The notes under the pieces were generated by a model. The model worked only from the letters and a program-made list of their open reading frames with translations. It had not been told where the DNA came from and searched no databases. 64,000 nt of DNA, from assembly GCA_964019695.1 (NCBI GenBank), contig OZ026518.1:106612305-106676304 (forward strand), written 5' to 3'. This stretch comes from Loripinus fragilis. Its lineage: Eukaryota; Mollusca; Bivalvia; Lucinida; Lucinidae. The position numbers and the translations under genes were made by a program. Each line of letters begins with the position of its first letter. Position 1 is the stretch's first letter. Positions 11,894-25,322 of this stretch are shown here, piece after piece.

Positions 11894-13164
11894 CAATATT
11901 ACTTTGGTACCTAGAAATTATTCTCTCCCAGATAACAGTAGGAATATACTAGGTACTGGAAAACCCCTATGGAGAAGTCACCCCCAATTGGAAAATCTCG
12001 GCCCAATTGGAGACTCAAGCCTCAGATGTATGTATGACGTAGTATTATGTATGAAAAAGCTGCATTATATTAGCCGGAACTGGCGTAAGGAAAATTAGTT
12101 CTGTAGCATGTGGGTTCTAAGCTCTATCAAGTGACGTTTTGCTGTTTCTTTACTTTATTTTAGTAATTGCCATTAGTGGCAAATTAAAAAAAATCAGAGA
12201 AAACTGACATTAGTGGCAAATTAAAAAATTCAGAGAAAAACTCATATGAGGGATCATGGGACAAAATGTGAAACTTTAAAATTAAGGATATCAAAATGTT
12301 AACTGTACCTTAGCTGGATGTTGGTTCGTGATATTCATTTCTGAATTTCACATTTATTTCAGAATTATTTTTCAACCAAAGCATGATACTCAAATGAACC
12401 ATCTTTAGTGAGGAGTGAAAAAGAAATTTTAATGTTATTTTACCACAAAAGTTTTGTCTTAATTGGAGCTATCATTCAGCTGTTAGACAAAAATCAATCA
12501 AAAATCAATCAATTAATCTAAACACTGAATAAACTTGATCTCAACATTCTGAGAGATATTGTCATCGGCTGTCATTAAAATAATACTAACAGAGATACAA
12601 ACCTGACTTGACTGAAATCCACTAAGACCTGAATGAAACAATATAATCGGAGATACTTGAAGAGATTGCCTGCCTTTCAACAATAGCTTTGACGTTAGTA
12701 CCCTTTAACACGCTTCAAATGATCTTACAATGGAAAAGATATCTTGAGTATTTGCAAGGCTAACAAAGACCCAAATCAGCCTGTGCTGTGCAACAGCACA
12801 GGATGATCTGGGTCTTTGTTGGCCAAGTTTAGAATAACACGAAAATACAGAATCTAAAAGCAAGCACTTTGCAAGAGCCCAAGGGCAGATTAACATGTTT
12901 AAGAAATGCTTGTGAAGGCAGGTTTTTTCATGACCAAGCAACAAGTCAGGTTTAAATGTTGAAGTGAACAAAATACCAGCCTGAAGTGTTTGATGGTATG
13001 CAAATCTGTTCTAAAGGTATGATAGGTAGCCAGGTGACCTTTTTTCTTTTTGCTTCATTATCAATTCATATCTAATGGTCATTTTGAATAAATGCAAAAG
13101 TCATTCTTAACAGTTTGATGGGTCGATGATATTGCTGTTACATAAGCCAATTGGAGGCAAGCAG
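11894..13164. other. No gene recognised; one hairpin repeat
   Basis: Mostly AT-rich spacer. Around 12750-12830 a hairpin repeat (AACAAAGACCCAAATCAGCC facing GATCTGGGTCTTTGTTGGCC, with GTGCTGTGCAACAGCAC at its tip) marks a MITE-like fragment. No coding region is supported. Confidence 0.45.
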
Positions 13165-16100
13165 ATGGATGTAGCCCTAATGTGGATGCAGACAGACTGC
13201 CGATGATTGACACTGTCTACAGCATAATGTGGATGCAGACAGACTGCTCTGACACCATCTGTACAGCATAACGTGGATACAGACAGACCACATGTGACAC
13301 CATCTACAGCATAATGAGGATGCAAACAGACTGCAACAACACCATCTGCAGCATTATGTGGCTAAGTACTGGCTACAGACAGGCCACAATCATGTGCCAC
13401 CATCTACAGCATTATAAATGAAGATGCAGAAAGACAGCCTGTAAAACCATCTACAGCATATTGTGGATGCAAACAGGCTGTCTGTAACCACAAACTGTAT
13501 AATATGGATGAAGACAGGCTGCCTGTGACACCATCTACAGCATATTGTGGATGCACACACCACATGTGACACCATCTACTAAGACTACAGCATAATGCAG
13601 ATGTAGACAGACTGCCTGTGACACCATCAACATCATAATGTATATGCTGGCAGACCACACATGACACCATCTGCAGCATAATGAGGATGCAGTAAGACCA
13701 CATGTGACACCATCTACAGCATAATGTGAATATAAACAGACTGCCTGTGATACCATCTGCAGCATAATGTGAATATAAACAGACTGCCTGAGACACCATC
13801 TGCAGCATAATGTGAATGTAGATAGACTGCCTGAGACAACATCTGCAGCATAATGTGAATGTAGATAGACTGCCTGTGACACCATCTGCAGCATAATGTG
13901 AATGTAGACAGACTGCCTGAGACACCATCTGCAGCATAATGTGAATGTAGACAGACTGCCTGAGACACCATCTGCAACATAATGTGAATGTAGATAGACT
14001 GCCTGAGACACCATCTACAGCATAATGTGAATATAAACAGACTGCCTGTGATACCATCAACAACATAATTTAGGATGTAGACAGACTGCCTGACACACCA
14101 TCAACAGCATAATTTAGGATGTAGACAGACTGCCTGAGACACCATCTACAGCATAATGTGAATGTAGACAGACTGCCTGAGACACCATCAACAGCATAAT
14201 TAAGGATGTAGACAGACTGCCTGAGACACCATCTACAGCATAATGTGAATGTAGACAGACTGCCTGAGACATCATCTGCAGCATAATGTGAATGTAGACA
14301 GACTGCCTGAGACACCATCTGCAGCATAATGTCAATGTAGATAGACTACCTGTGACACCATCTGCAGCATAATGTGAATGTAAACAGACTGCCTGAGACA
14401 CCATCTGCAGCATAATGTGAATGTAGACAGACTGCCTGAGAAACCATCTGCAGCAAAATTTAGGATGTAAACAGACTGCCTGTGATACCATCTGCAGCAT
14501 GATGTGAATGTAGACAGACTGCCTGAGACACCATCTGCAGCATAATGTGAATGTAGACAGACTGCCTGAGACACCATCTACAGCATAATGTGAATGTAGA
14601 CAGACTGCCTGAGACACCATCTGCAGCATAATGTGAATGTAGACAGACTGCCTGAGACACCATCTGCAGCATAATTTAGGATGTAGACAGACTGCCTGAG
14701 ACACCATCTACAGCATAATGTGAATGTAGACAGACTGCCTGAGACACCATCTGCAGCATAATGTGAATGTAGACAGACTGCCTGAGACACCATCTGCAGC
14801 ATAATGTGAATGTAGACAGACTGCCTGAGACACCATCTGCAGCATTATGTGAATGTAGACAGACTGCCTGAGACACCATCTGCAGCATAATTTAGGATGT
14901 AAACAGACTGCCTGAGACACCATCTGCAGCATAATGTGAATGTAGACAGACTGCCTGAGACACCATCTACAGCATAATGTGAATGTAGACAGACTGCCTG
15001 AGACACCATCTGCAGCATAATGTGAATGTAGACAGACTGCCTGAGATACCATCTGCAGCATAATGTGAATATAGACAGACTGCTTGTGACACCATATACA
15101 GCATAATGTGAATGTAGACAGACTGCCTGATACACCATCTGCAGCATAATGTGAATGTAGACAGACTGCCTGAGACATCATCTGCAGCATAATGTCAATG
15201 TAAACAGACTGCCTGAGACACCATCTGCAGCATAATGTGAATGTAGACAGACTGCCTGAGACACCATCTGCAGCATAATGTGAATATAAACAGACTGCCT
15301 GTGATACCATCTGCAGCATAATGTGAATGTAGACAGACTGCTTGTGATACCATCTACAGCATAATGTGAATGTAAACAGACTGCCTGTGATACCATCTGC
15401 AGCATAATGTGAATGTAGACAGACTGCCTGAGACATCATCTGCAGCATAATGTCAATGTTAACAGACTGCCTGAGACACCATCTGCAGCATAATGTGAAT
15501 GTAGACAGACTGCCTGAGACACCATCTGCAGCATTATGTGAATATAAACAGACTGCCTGTGATACCATCTGCAGCATAATGTGAATGTAGACAGACTGCT
15601 TGTGACACCATATACAGCATAATGTGAATGTAGATAGACTGCCTGAGACACTATCTGCAGCATAATGTGAATGTAGACAAACTGCCTGAGACACCATCTG
15701 CAGCATAATTTAGGATGCAGACAGACTGCCTGAGACACCATCTGCAGCATAATGTGAATGTAGACAGACTGCCTGAGACACCATCTACAGCATAATGTGA
15801 ATGTAGACAGACTGCCTGAGACACCATCAACAGCATAATTAAGAATGTAGACAGACTGCCTGAGACACCATCTACAGCATAATGTGAATGTAGACAGACT
15901 GCCTGAGACACTATCTGCAGCATAATGTGAATGTAGACAGACTGCCTGAGACATCATCTGCAGCATAATGTCAATGTAAACAGACTGCCTGAGACAGCAT
16001 CTGCAGCATAATGTGAATATAGATAGACTACCTGTGGCACCATCTGCAGCATAATACGAATGTAGACAGACTGCCTGAGACACCATCTGCAGCATAATAT

Positions 16101-17250
16101 GAATGTTGACAGACTGCCTGAGACACCATCTGCAGCATAATGTGAATGTAGACAGACTGCCTGAGACACCATCTGCAGCATAATGTGAATGTAGACAGAC
16201 TGCCTGAGACACCATCTGCAGCATAATGTGAATGTAGATAGACTGCCTGTGACACCATCTACAGCATAATGTGAATGTAGATGGACTGCCTGAAACACTT
16301 TCTACAGCATAATGTGAATGTAGACAGACTGCCTGAGACACCATCTGCAGCATAATTTTGGATGTAAACAGACTGCCTGTGACACCATCTCCAGCATAAT
16401 GTGAATGTAGACAGACTGCCTGAGACACCATCTGCAACATAATGTGAATGTAAATAGACTGCTGTGACACCATCTACAGCATAATTTGAATGTAGATAGA
16501 CTGCCTGAGACACCATCTACAGCATAATGTGAATGTAGACAGACTGCCTGAGACACCATCTGCAGCATAATTTAGGATGTAAACAGACTGCCTGTGACAC
16601 CATCTGCAGCATAATGTGAATGTAGACAGACTGCCTGAGACACCATCTGCAGCATAATGTGAATGTAGATAGACTGCCTGTGACACCATCTACAGCATAA
16701 TGTGAATGTAGACAGACTGCCTGAGACACCATCTGCAGCATAATGTGAATGTAGACAGACTGCCTGTGACACCATCTGCAGCATAATGTGAATGTAGACA
16801 GACTGCCTGAGACACCATCTGCAGCATAATGTGAATGTAGACAGACTGCCTGTGATACCATCTGCAGCATAATTTAGGTTGTAGACAGACTGCCTGAGAC
16901 ACCATCCGCAGCATAATGTGAATGTAGACAGACTGCCTGAGACACCATCTGCAGCATAATGTGAATGTAGACAGACTGCCTGAGACACCATCTGCAGCAT
17001 AATGTGAATGTAGATAGACTGCCTGAGACACCATCTGCAGCATAATGTGAATGTAGACCAACTGCCTGAGACACCATCTGCAGCATAATGTGAATGTAGA
17101 CAGACTGCCTGAGACACCATCTGCAGCATAATGTGAATGTAGACAGACTGCCTGAGACACCATCTACAGCATAATGTGAATGTAGACAGACTGCCTGAGA
17201 CACCATCTGCAGCATAATGTGAATGTAGACAGACTGCCTGAGACACCATC
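13165..17250 (-). repeat. 43-bp satellite, subfamily A
   Basis: About 95 head-to-tail copies of a 43-bp monomer containing CTGCAGCATAATGTGAATGT and AGACTGCCTGAGACACC. A variant with ATAATTTAGGATGTA recurs at intervals near 215 bp (five monomers), a sign of higher-order repeats. 43 is not a multiple of three and the minus strand of the consensus has no stop in any frame. Every minus frame therefore stays open for long stretches and repeats a 43-residue pattern (for example MLQMVSQAVCLHSHY). These long frames are a property of the satellite; no splice-site or start context supports a protein. Confidence 0.92.
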
Positions 17251-18375
17251 TACAGCATGCTATACATGCAGACAAATTGCCAGTGATACCATCTACAACA
17301 TTATATACATGCAGACAAATTTTCAGTGATACCATCTACAACATGATATACATGCAGACAAATTGCCAGTGGACACCATCTACAACATGATATACATGCA
17401 GACCGACTGCCAGTGACACCATCTAAAACATGATGTGCTTGCAGACAGAATTCCAGTGACACTTATCTACAACATGTTGTACATGCAGACAAATTGGCAG
17501 TGACACCCATCTACAACATAATTTGCATGCAGACAAACTGCCAGTGACACCATCTACAACATGATATGCATGCAGACAAACTGCCAGTGACACTCTCTAC
17601 AACATGATATACATGCAGACAAATTTTCAGTGATACCATCTGCAACATGATATACATGCAGACAAATTGCCAGTGGACACCATCTACAACATGATATACA
17701 TGCAGACCGACTGCCAGTGACACCATCTACAACATGATGTGCTTGCAGACAGAATTCCAGTGACACTTATCTACAATGTGTTGTACATGCAGACAAATTG
17801 GCAGTGACACCCATCTACAACATAATTTGCATGCAGACAAACTGCCAGTGACACCATCTACAACATGATATACATGCAGACAAATTGGCAGTGACACCCA
17901 TCTACAACATAATATACATGCAGACAAATTTTCAGTGATACCATCTACAACATGATATACATGCAGACCGACTGCCAGTGACACCATCTACAACATGATA
18001 TACATGCAGACAAATTTTCAGTGATACCATCTACAACATGATATACATGCAGACCGACTGCCAGTGACACCATCTACAACATGATATACATGCAGACAAA
18101 TTTTCAGTGATACCATCTACAACATGATATACATGCAGACCGACTGCCAGTGACACCATCTACAACATGATGTGCTTGCAGACAGAATTCCAGTGACACT
18201 TATCTACAATGTGTTGTGCATGCAGACAGACTGCAAGTGATTATGTGCATGCAGACAGACTCCCAGTGACTACAACATTAATATGCATGCGTATAAACTG
18301 ACAGAGTATCTACAATATGTTGTGCATGCAGACAAACTGCTAGTGACACTACTGCCAATGACTGCATTTACAGCA
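17251..18375 (-). repeat. 43-bp satellite, subfamily B
   Basis: The same 43-bp period continues with a different monomer (ACATGCAGACAAATTGCCAG, then CATCTACAACATGATAT). Two longer periods are visible. A block of about 302 bp (seven monomers) is repeated from near 17320 to near 17625. An 86-bp dimer alternating AATTTTCAGTGATACC with CCGACTGCCAGTGACACC repeats between about 17920 and 18160. The array decays after 18200. Confidence 0.9.
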
Positions 18376-18929
18376 TCTCACCAGGTCTTCAGCGATGGAC
18401 AAAGTACCCATTTATGGGTTTTCAGCCAACAATGGTTGTAAGACTTTCTGTAGACAATTATGTTCTATGCTCAATTTTGATGTAACAGCTTTCAAAACAA
18501 CTTTCTAGCTTAAGGTATTATATCTAATCCTTACAGTTGAATAATCCCTTCAAATCCAGTTTTTATACCTTTTAAAGCACTAAAACTCGCTTGATCAAAT
18601 ATTTGTTCATAGCATTCAGCTGGTGTCAATTGGGAAAAAAGTAATGAAAACATTTTGAAGTGGGCATTAATCATTTAAGATAGATCATTTATAATGCAAA
18701 GTTAAATCCTATTTCTCCATGTGAAATGGAATTTAGCTTGAAGAAGAAGAAACATGAAATACAAAGTAATATTTGTATCTACTGCATTTTTTTTATCTAA
18801 TGATTTATAAACCATTCAAGAGGGTCATATTGCCCTACGCCAGTTAGCTGAGTACCATAATATACATCATCTGACCACCAGTGAGTTTTCAAACCCATAA
18901 ATAAAACTAGAAATATGCCCACGCTGTTG

Positions 18930-19740
18930 CAAAATTCACATATTCTCACAAACAAAAGCAAAAAAGACATTTTTATGAACAAAGGCCAATCACTCTGGAA
19001 GCCACAGATCATCTTAAAACTTGACCAAGACATTCAGGTGTTAAGCATTGTGTCTAAGATTCCTTAAGTTTCATTTGAAATTACTTGAGTAAGAGAATAA
19101 ACATTGCAAAATAATGGCAAAATTTCATGAACAAAGGGCAATAACTCCTGAAGGAATATTGTGATATATACTATATTAAAACTGAAAACTTGGGAATGAC
19201 ATTTTGGTACTTAACATTTGAATAAGTTTGACACAGTTCTGATCAAAATTGCTTGATTTAGAGACAGTACATCATAGAAATTGTGATTTTTTCATCAACA
19301 AAGGACAATACCTCATGATGGCATAAAGTCATATAGACCATTATCAAACTCAAGAAAGACATCATGGTGTTAAACATTGTGAACTACATGTAATTTCATA
19401 AGGTTGTGATCATAATTACTGGACTTAGAGACCAGACCCCATCAAAAATGGTGAAATTTCATGAACAAAGGGCAGTAACTCCAGAAAGCATGGTGTGATA
19501 TGGACCATTATTGAACTTGAAGAAGACATTATAGTACTAAACAATGTATTTTTATAAATTCTAATCAAAACTATTCAACTTAGAGAGCAGACATCACTTT
19601 AAACTGTGAATTTTCATAAACAAAGGACCATAACTCCTGAAAGCATGGTGAGATATGAACCATTATCGAACTTGAAGAAGACAAGGTACTTAACAATGTG
19701 ACCAAGTTTCATAAAATTCTGATAATGAAGAACACAAGAA
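18930..19740 (+). repeat. Degenerate tandem array of about 168-bp units
   Basis: Five diverged units recur at about 165-175 bp. Each carries a version of TTCATGAACAAAGGGCAATA, ACTCCTGAAAGCAT, and a GACCATTATCGAACTTGAAG segment. No coding potential. Copies are 70-80 percent alike by eye, so the array is old. Confidence 0.65.
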
Positions 19741-20419
19741 CACTGATATAATACAGATGGATACACCACACAGACCATTATAACAATGTGGATCCTGGCT
19801 TTTCTTCAGGTGTCCTGTGGCATCTGTTTTTTACGCAGACCATTTATAACTTCCATTTTCTCCCTAAATTTTGTCTAATGTAGGGTTTTAATGCATGTTC
19901 GACAGTACCTAGAGCTGTTAATATTTAATAAGCTGTCCTGTCTAATCATTAAAAGTGCATCTAAAAAACATCTTTAGTTTAATGTCATCTCTGTAAGGTG
20001 TGAAAAATTGCAGGTACAGATTAAGGAACACATTGTAGGTCATAAAAACAGCATTTAAAACAAGTCATTCTCCTTTTAATTACTTTAAAAGGCAATCCTG
20101 TCTGCATAACTGCTTAAACTTACAGTTATCGGCATTATCTGCCTTGTTGAAGAAAATTACTTTTTCCAAGAGAACAAATATTTGTTGTTTATGTGCTGAT
20201 GAGACAGATAACTGAAGGAAAATGAAGTATTTGAGAGAAATAGTATTTAGTAAAAAGATATCAATATGAATAAAAAAATCACATCTCATTAGACATTATA
20301 AGTCTAAACTTATCCAGCGGTATAATATAATTTATTATTACAACTTCATCCTTCAGATGAACAAGTAGCCCAATGGGCAAAGATGGCTCACCATGGAGCC
20401 AGCATAATGTTTGGAGACA
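19741..20419. other. No gene recognised
   Basis: AT-rich spacer between two arrays with no supported feature. Confidence 0.45.
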
Positions 20420-22975
20420 CCATGATTTAGGATGCTCAAAGGCAGATAACTCTGAACTTGAAACAGTGACCAGAAATTAAGTCAAAAACAAGATATTATG
20501 CCGGTTCTAGTTATCTGCAAGTATTAAAATTATCTGATAAAAATTGCATTGGAAACCTGGTGAAAGTGTAGTTTTCAGATACTCAAGGGCAGCTAACTCC
20601 GTAGTCAGTTATGGGATCTGACCGAAATTCAAACTCATTCATACTTTTATGTATGTCCTGGTAACCTACAGGAATGAAGAAAATCAAATGAAAAATGAAG
20701 GTGTTAGAGTGGTCACAACATTATATAGTCATATTTTAGATGCTAAAGGGCAGCTAACTCTGTAGCTGGTGGATGGGTGTGGCGGAAAATCAAACTAATT
20801 CAAACTTACTTTTATGGAAGTCCTTGTTACCTACAAATGAGGAAGATCCATTCAAAAATGAAGGTGCTAGAGTGGTCACAACAGATCTCCATTTTAAGTC
20901 TATGCAGATTTTTTATGATGCTCAAGGGAAGTTAACTCCACAGTCTAAAGTTGGTTCTACTTTAAATTAAACTCATCCAAGCTTTTATGGTTGTCGTTGT
21001 TACCTGCAAGAATGAAGAAGATCCAATCAAAAATGAAGGAGCTAGAGTGGTCACAATATTATTCATTAATTTTTAAGATGCTCAAGGGGAGCTAACTTCA
21101 AAATAAAAATTTGAAATGGGATCTTGACGAAATTCAAACTCATCCAAGCTTTAATAGTTGTCCTTATTGTATGCAAGAATGAAGAAGATCCATTCAAAAT
21201 TGAAAGCACTAGAGTGGTTGCAATATTTCTCCCATTGTCAGTCTATAGGGATTTTTCCAAACGCTCAAGGGCAGGTAACTCATAAGCCCCTGGTCGGATC
21301 CTGCTGAATTTCGAAATCATCCAAGGTATTATGGGTTTACTTGTTGCCTGCAAGAATGAAGAAGATCCAATTAAAAATAAATGAGCGAGAGTGGTCACAT
21401 CATTATTCATTAATTTTTAAGATGCTCAAGGGTAGCTAACTCCAAAATGTGTGATGGGATCTTGACGAAATTCATACTCATCCAAGCTTTAGTAGTTGTT
21501 CTTATTGTAAGCAAGAATGAGGAAGATCCATTCAAAATTGAAAGAACTAGAGTGGTCGCAACATTTCTCTGGGGATTTTTCCAAACGCTCAAGGGCAGGT
21601 AACTCATAAGTACCTGGTCTGATCCTGCTGAATTTCAAACCCATTTGAGATATTATGGGTTTACTTGTTGCCTGCAAGAATGAAGAAGATCCAATCAAAA
21701 ATGAAGGAGCTAGAGTGGTCACAACATTATTCATTAATTTTTCTGACGCTCAAGGGCAGCTAACTCTGAAGTCAGTAATGGAATCTTGATGAAATTCAAA
21801 CTCATCCAAGATTTAATAGATGTCCTTATTGTATGCAAGAATGAGGAAGATCCATTCAAAATTGAAAGCACTAGAGTGGTCATAATATTTCTCCCATTAT
21901 AAGTCTATGGGGATTTTTCCAAATGCTCAAGGGCAGGTAACTCATAAGCCCCTGGTCGGATCCTGCTGAATTTCAAACCCATCCGAGATATTATGGATTT
22001 ACTTGTTGCCTGCAAGAATGAAGAAGATCCAATCAAAAATGAAGGAGCTAGAGTGGTCACAACATTATTCATTAATTTTCCTGACGCTCAAGGGCAGCTA
22101 ACTCCAAAGTCAGTGATGGAATCTTGCCGAAATTCAAACACATCCGAGCTTTTATAGTTGGTCTTGTTATCTGCAAGAATGAAGAAGATCCATCTAAAAA
22201 TGAAGGTACTAGAGTGGTCACAACATTTTTCCCATTGTAAGTCTATGGGGATTTTTCCAGACGCTCAAGGGCGGCTAACTCATAAGTCCCTTGTCAAATC
22301 TCGCCGAATTTCGAACCCATCCGAGATATTATGGATTAACTTGTTACCTGCAAAAATGAAGAAGATCCAATCAAAAATGAAGGAGCTAGAGTGGTCACAA
22401 CATTATTCATTAATTTTTCTGACGCTCAAAGGCAGCTAACTCCGAAGTCAGTGATGGAATCTTGCCGAAATTCAAACCCATCCGAGTTTTTATGGTTGGT
22501 CTTGTTATCTGCAAGAATGAAGAAGATCCATCCAAAAATGAAGGTACTAGAGTGGTCACAACATTTTCCCCATTATAAGTCTATGGGGATTTTTCCAGAC
22601 GCTCAAGGGCAGCTAACTCATAAGTCCCTGGTCGGATCCTGCCAAATTTCGAACCCATTCGAGATTTTATCGTTGTCCTCGTTACCTGCAAGAATAAAGA
22701 AGAACAAATCAAAAATGAAGGAGCTAAAGTGGTCACAAGATTTTCCCCATTATAACCCTATGGGAGCTATCTGTTGCCATGGAAACCAGAGTTCTGATCC
22801 GATCTAGCTGAAAACCTAATGCAGTCAATCCCCCACCCAAATGATGCTTCTGATGAAATTTGATTATGATTGGCCCACTGGTCTCAGAGATATTAATGTT
22901 TGAAAGTGTGGACGGACGCACGGCTCGAGTCCCATACTATAAGCTCACCCTGAGCCTTCGGCTCTGGTGAGCTAA
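20420..22975 (+). repeat. Tandem array with about 170-bp units in a 340-bp dimer, ending in a hairpin
   Basis: Units contain GCTCAAGGGCAGCTAACTC, GAATGAAGAAGATCCAATCA and GCTAGAGTGGTCACAAC. From about 21000 two unit types alternate, one with TTATTCATTAATTTTT and one with CCCATTGTAAGTCTATGGGG, giving a period near 340 bp. The right end has GTGTGGACGGACGCACGGCT and a strong hairpin, AGCTCACCCTGAGCC facing GGCTCTGGTGAGCT, then AAAAAAG. Short open frames inside are array by-products. It could be the body of a non-autonomous Helitron-like element. Confidence 0.8.
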
Positions 22976-23123
22976 AAAAGATGGATCCTGATCAGCAGGC
23001 TTTGTCAGGACACAGCTGATCAGAATCTACACTGTGTTCAAAAGAATTTATTCAAAAGTTATGTGCAAAGTGCACTAAGTCAAATGCAATATTTTTTGTT
23101 GAGTTTTAAAATTCATTGCTATT

Positions 23124-23364
23124 ATATGGGCCTCATCGCGAGAAAACCTGTCTTCAGGGTTTCCAACCAGATCCATAACAGTCTGTTCAGCTATAGAAAC
23201 TAGCCAGATTACTGACACGTTGCATGCAGCTAGTTTAGCTATTATAATTTCCAGAGAGTAAATTATACCAAAAGCATTGACCTGACTCACTACAGCCTGG
23301 AAACGCCTGGGCCTTCATTTTTCCCATACAACTAAGTCAGGTTTTCTCACATCAGCGCCCATAT
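23124..23364 (-). mobile_element. GGCCTCGACGCGAGAAAACC-type MITE, copy 3
   Basis: The ends are ATATGGGCCTCATCGCGAGA and GTTTTCTCACATCAGCGCCC. The Tyr-rich or Cys-rich open frame over it is not a gene. Orientation is opposite to 6899-7147, judged by the position of the AGACTAG-type and CAGCTA segments. Confidence 0.65.
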
Positions 23365-24114
23365 CTGAAACACCCACAGCTTCCTATATTTTTCCCCATT
23401 ATCTGGGTCAATTATTCCAGTTTATAGTAGTGTATAATCCTCGAAAAATATGATAAATGAGACACTTCATAAGAGAACATACCTATAGGGTGTGAAACGA
23501 GGGTACGGTAAATGTTCTAAAATTACGAACACTAAAAAATAATTATTTTTTCCGCTGTTCGTAATTTTAGAAAATGTGTTTATGAAAAAATGCCAGTGTT
23601 CGTAATTTTAGAATGTGGACTTTATCATGAGAAAAACGGTATATATGCATGTCAAAATGTGGTAGAAACGTGTTGAAAACACGGCGATATGATTCTGTGC
23701 TATCTACTCGTTTTTCTATTCTTTAATCTTATTAAAACCGCCCCTAAATTTATGCGGACTGAGTCAGTAAAAAGTCCAGCGCGTGCGGTATTCGCCAAGT
23801 CGAGAGCCAGGCACGTGCATATTATGTCACTCAATTTACTTACAAGTCATAAAAGTCCACTGATTTAAACTATTCGATAAGCCGGGTCTCCTATGTTCAC
23901 TCGCCGAATCACTAGTTACACGATTTCGTTCTTCCTTCAGAAAACCAAAACGCTTTCGCTCGCTCTGCCGACTTCGAATTCGAGTTAGTATTGTTCTCAA
24001 GAATTGAAACCGCTAGACATCTAGTACGATCAGATTTTTTGCAAAGATCTACACAAACTTTGAAATACGTAGACGAGTTCCCAGAGTAAAAAAAAACTGA
24101 CGAAATTCAAAAAG

Positions 24115-24115
<1 letters not shown>

Positions 24116-24201
<86 letters not shown>

Positions 24202-24319
24202 CTTTCTCTCTCTCTGGGTGTGTATCTATCTCTCTCTCTCTCTCTCTAATTGTCGATCCGCCGATGGAATGTTTACTTTGATGTGCCTGCACCGGTCTCT
24301 CTCTCTCTCTCTCTCTCTC
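24116..24319. repeat. Compound CA and CT microsatellites
   Basis: (CA) about 42 units from 24116 to 24200, then (TC)-rich sequence to 24247 and a second pure CT tract at 24297-24319. Lies within the 23506-26290 element. Confidence 0.95.
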
Positions 24320-24757
24320 CATTTGTAAACACGGTTTGGATCCAGATCAGACCCAAATGGTATTTAGGATAGAACGTTTCGTCAATTTGAAAATGTGTGC
24401 ATGCGGTAGAAAGTACGCAAAGGGTTAATACTGTGGAATGTCTGACTTTGCCGTACAAAAGCCGATGCGCACGGTTGGGTCCTCATCGGAAGCAGTTGTA
24501 ACACGATTGATTGACTGACCCAAACAGTGTGGAAACCAAGCCAAAACAAAAGATTCGTGTGCAAACACCGTGCAGTCTCTCTACTTTTACGACCTGCTAT
24601 CAAAGTTTGAAAACAGTTTGGATTCAGAAGATCGTCCGACGTGCCTGATCAGGGGCAAACATGCATACCAAGAGTTATAATCTAGTCCAACTTTGCGTCC
24701 GATGATCACCACATGCTGAAAGGAACATTTCAGACAAGTACCTTCTTTCAGATGCAT

Positions 24758-25322
24758 GCCATGGGGGGACAGGGGGTCCGGACCCCCCTGAAAAATCACA
24801 AAAATATAGGGTTTCCTAGCAATATTGATCCGGATCCCCTAAGCATCACAAAGCTACCAAGCGGGCCAATATCGACAATGGCGTTTCGCTGATGGGCCGA
24901 CGGTGGTCCATTTTAAGTGGCATTTCGGTCTTCTCTCACTACCCCCTCTGACAAAATGTTCTGGATCCGCGCATGCATGCAGATCGTGTGAACCGGCTCG
25001 ATTGAAATTAAACTGTCGACGGACATAATTCATGCGCGGATCCAGAAAGTTTTGTCAGAGGGGATCCAACTTTGACAACGTTTGTTTTTAAAGTTGATGA
25101 GGGGAGGGAGGATCCAAGTCCCATTTTAAGCGGGCCATCATCGGCCCGCCAGGGAAACGCCATTAAATGGCGTTTCGCTGGCATGCCAATGAAAGCCCAA
25201 CATTGAATGCTGGCTTCGCAGCTGCAATTTTTCAGCGGATCCGGACATGTATTGCTAGAAAACCCTAAATTTTGTGATTTTTCAGGGGGGGGGGGGGGGT
25301 CCGGACCTGGATCCGCACATGT
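24758..25322. mobile_element. GGATCC-type inverted-repeat element nested in the 2.8-kb element
   Basis: The left end GGGGGGACAGGGGGTCCGGA, then CCCCCCTGAAAAATCACAAA, faces its inverse at 25250-25322 (TTTTGTGATTTTTCAGGGGG then TCCGGACCTGGATCC). A run of 15 G lies at 25285-25299. Central pieces carrying ATGGCGTTTCGCTG also pair as inverted repeats. Related elements: 26583-26870, 44474-44757 and 45596-45813. Confidence 0.65.

Noticed and set aside
13404..16473. Long cysteine- and histidine-rich minus open frames up to 345 codons
   Set aside because: They overlap in all three frames and follow the 43-bp satellite exactly. No start context, splice sites or family resemblance.
13165..18375. CRISPR-like array
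   Set aside because: Monomers are contiguous with no unique spacers, and the host is an animal genome.
20773..22807. Plus and minus open frames of 60-138 codons
   Set aside because: They follow the 170-bp tandem units and shift frame between units.
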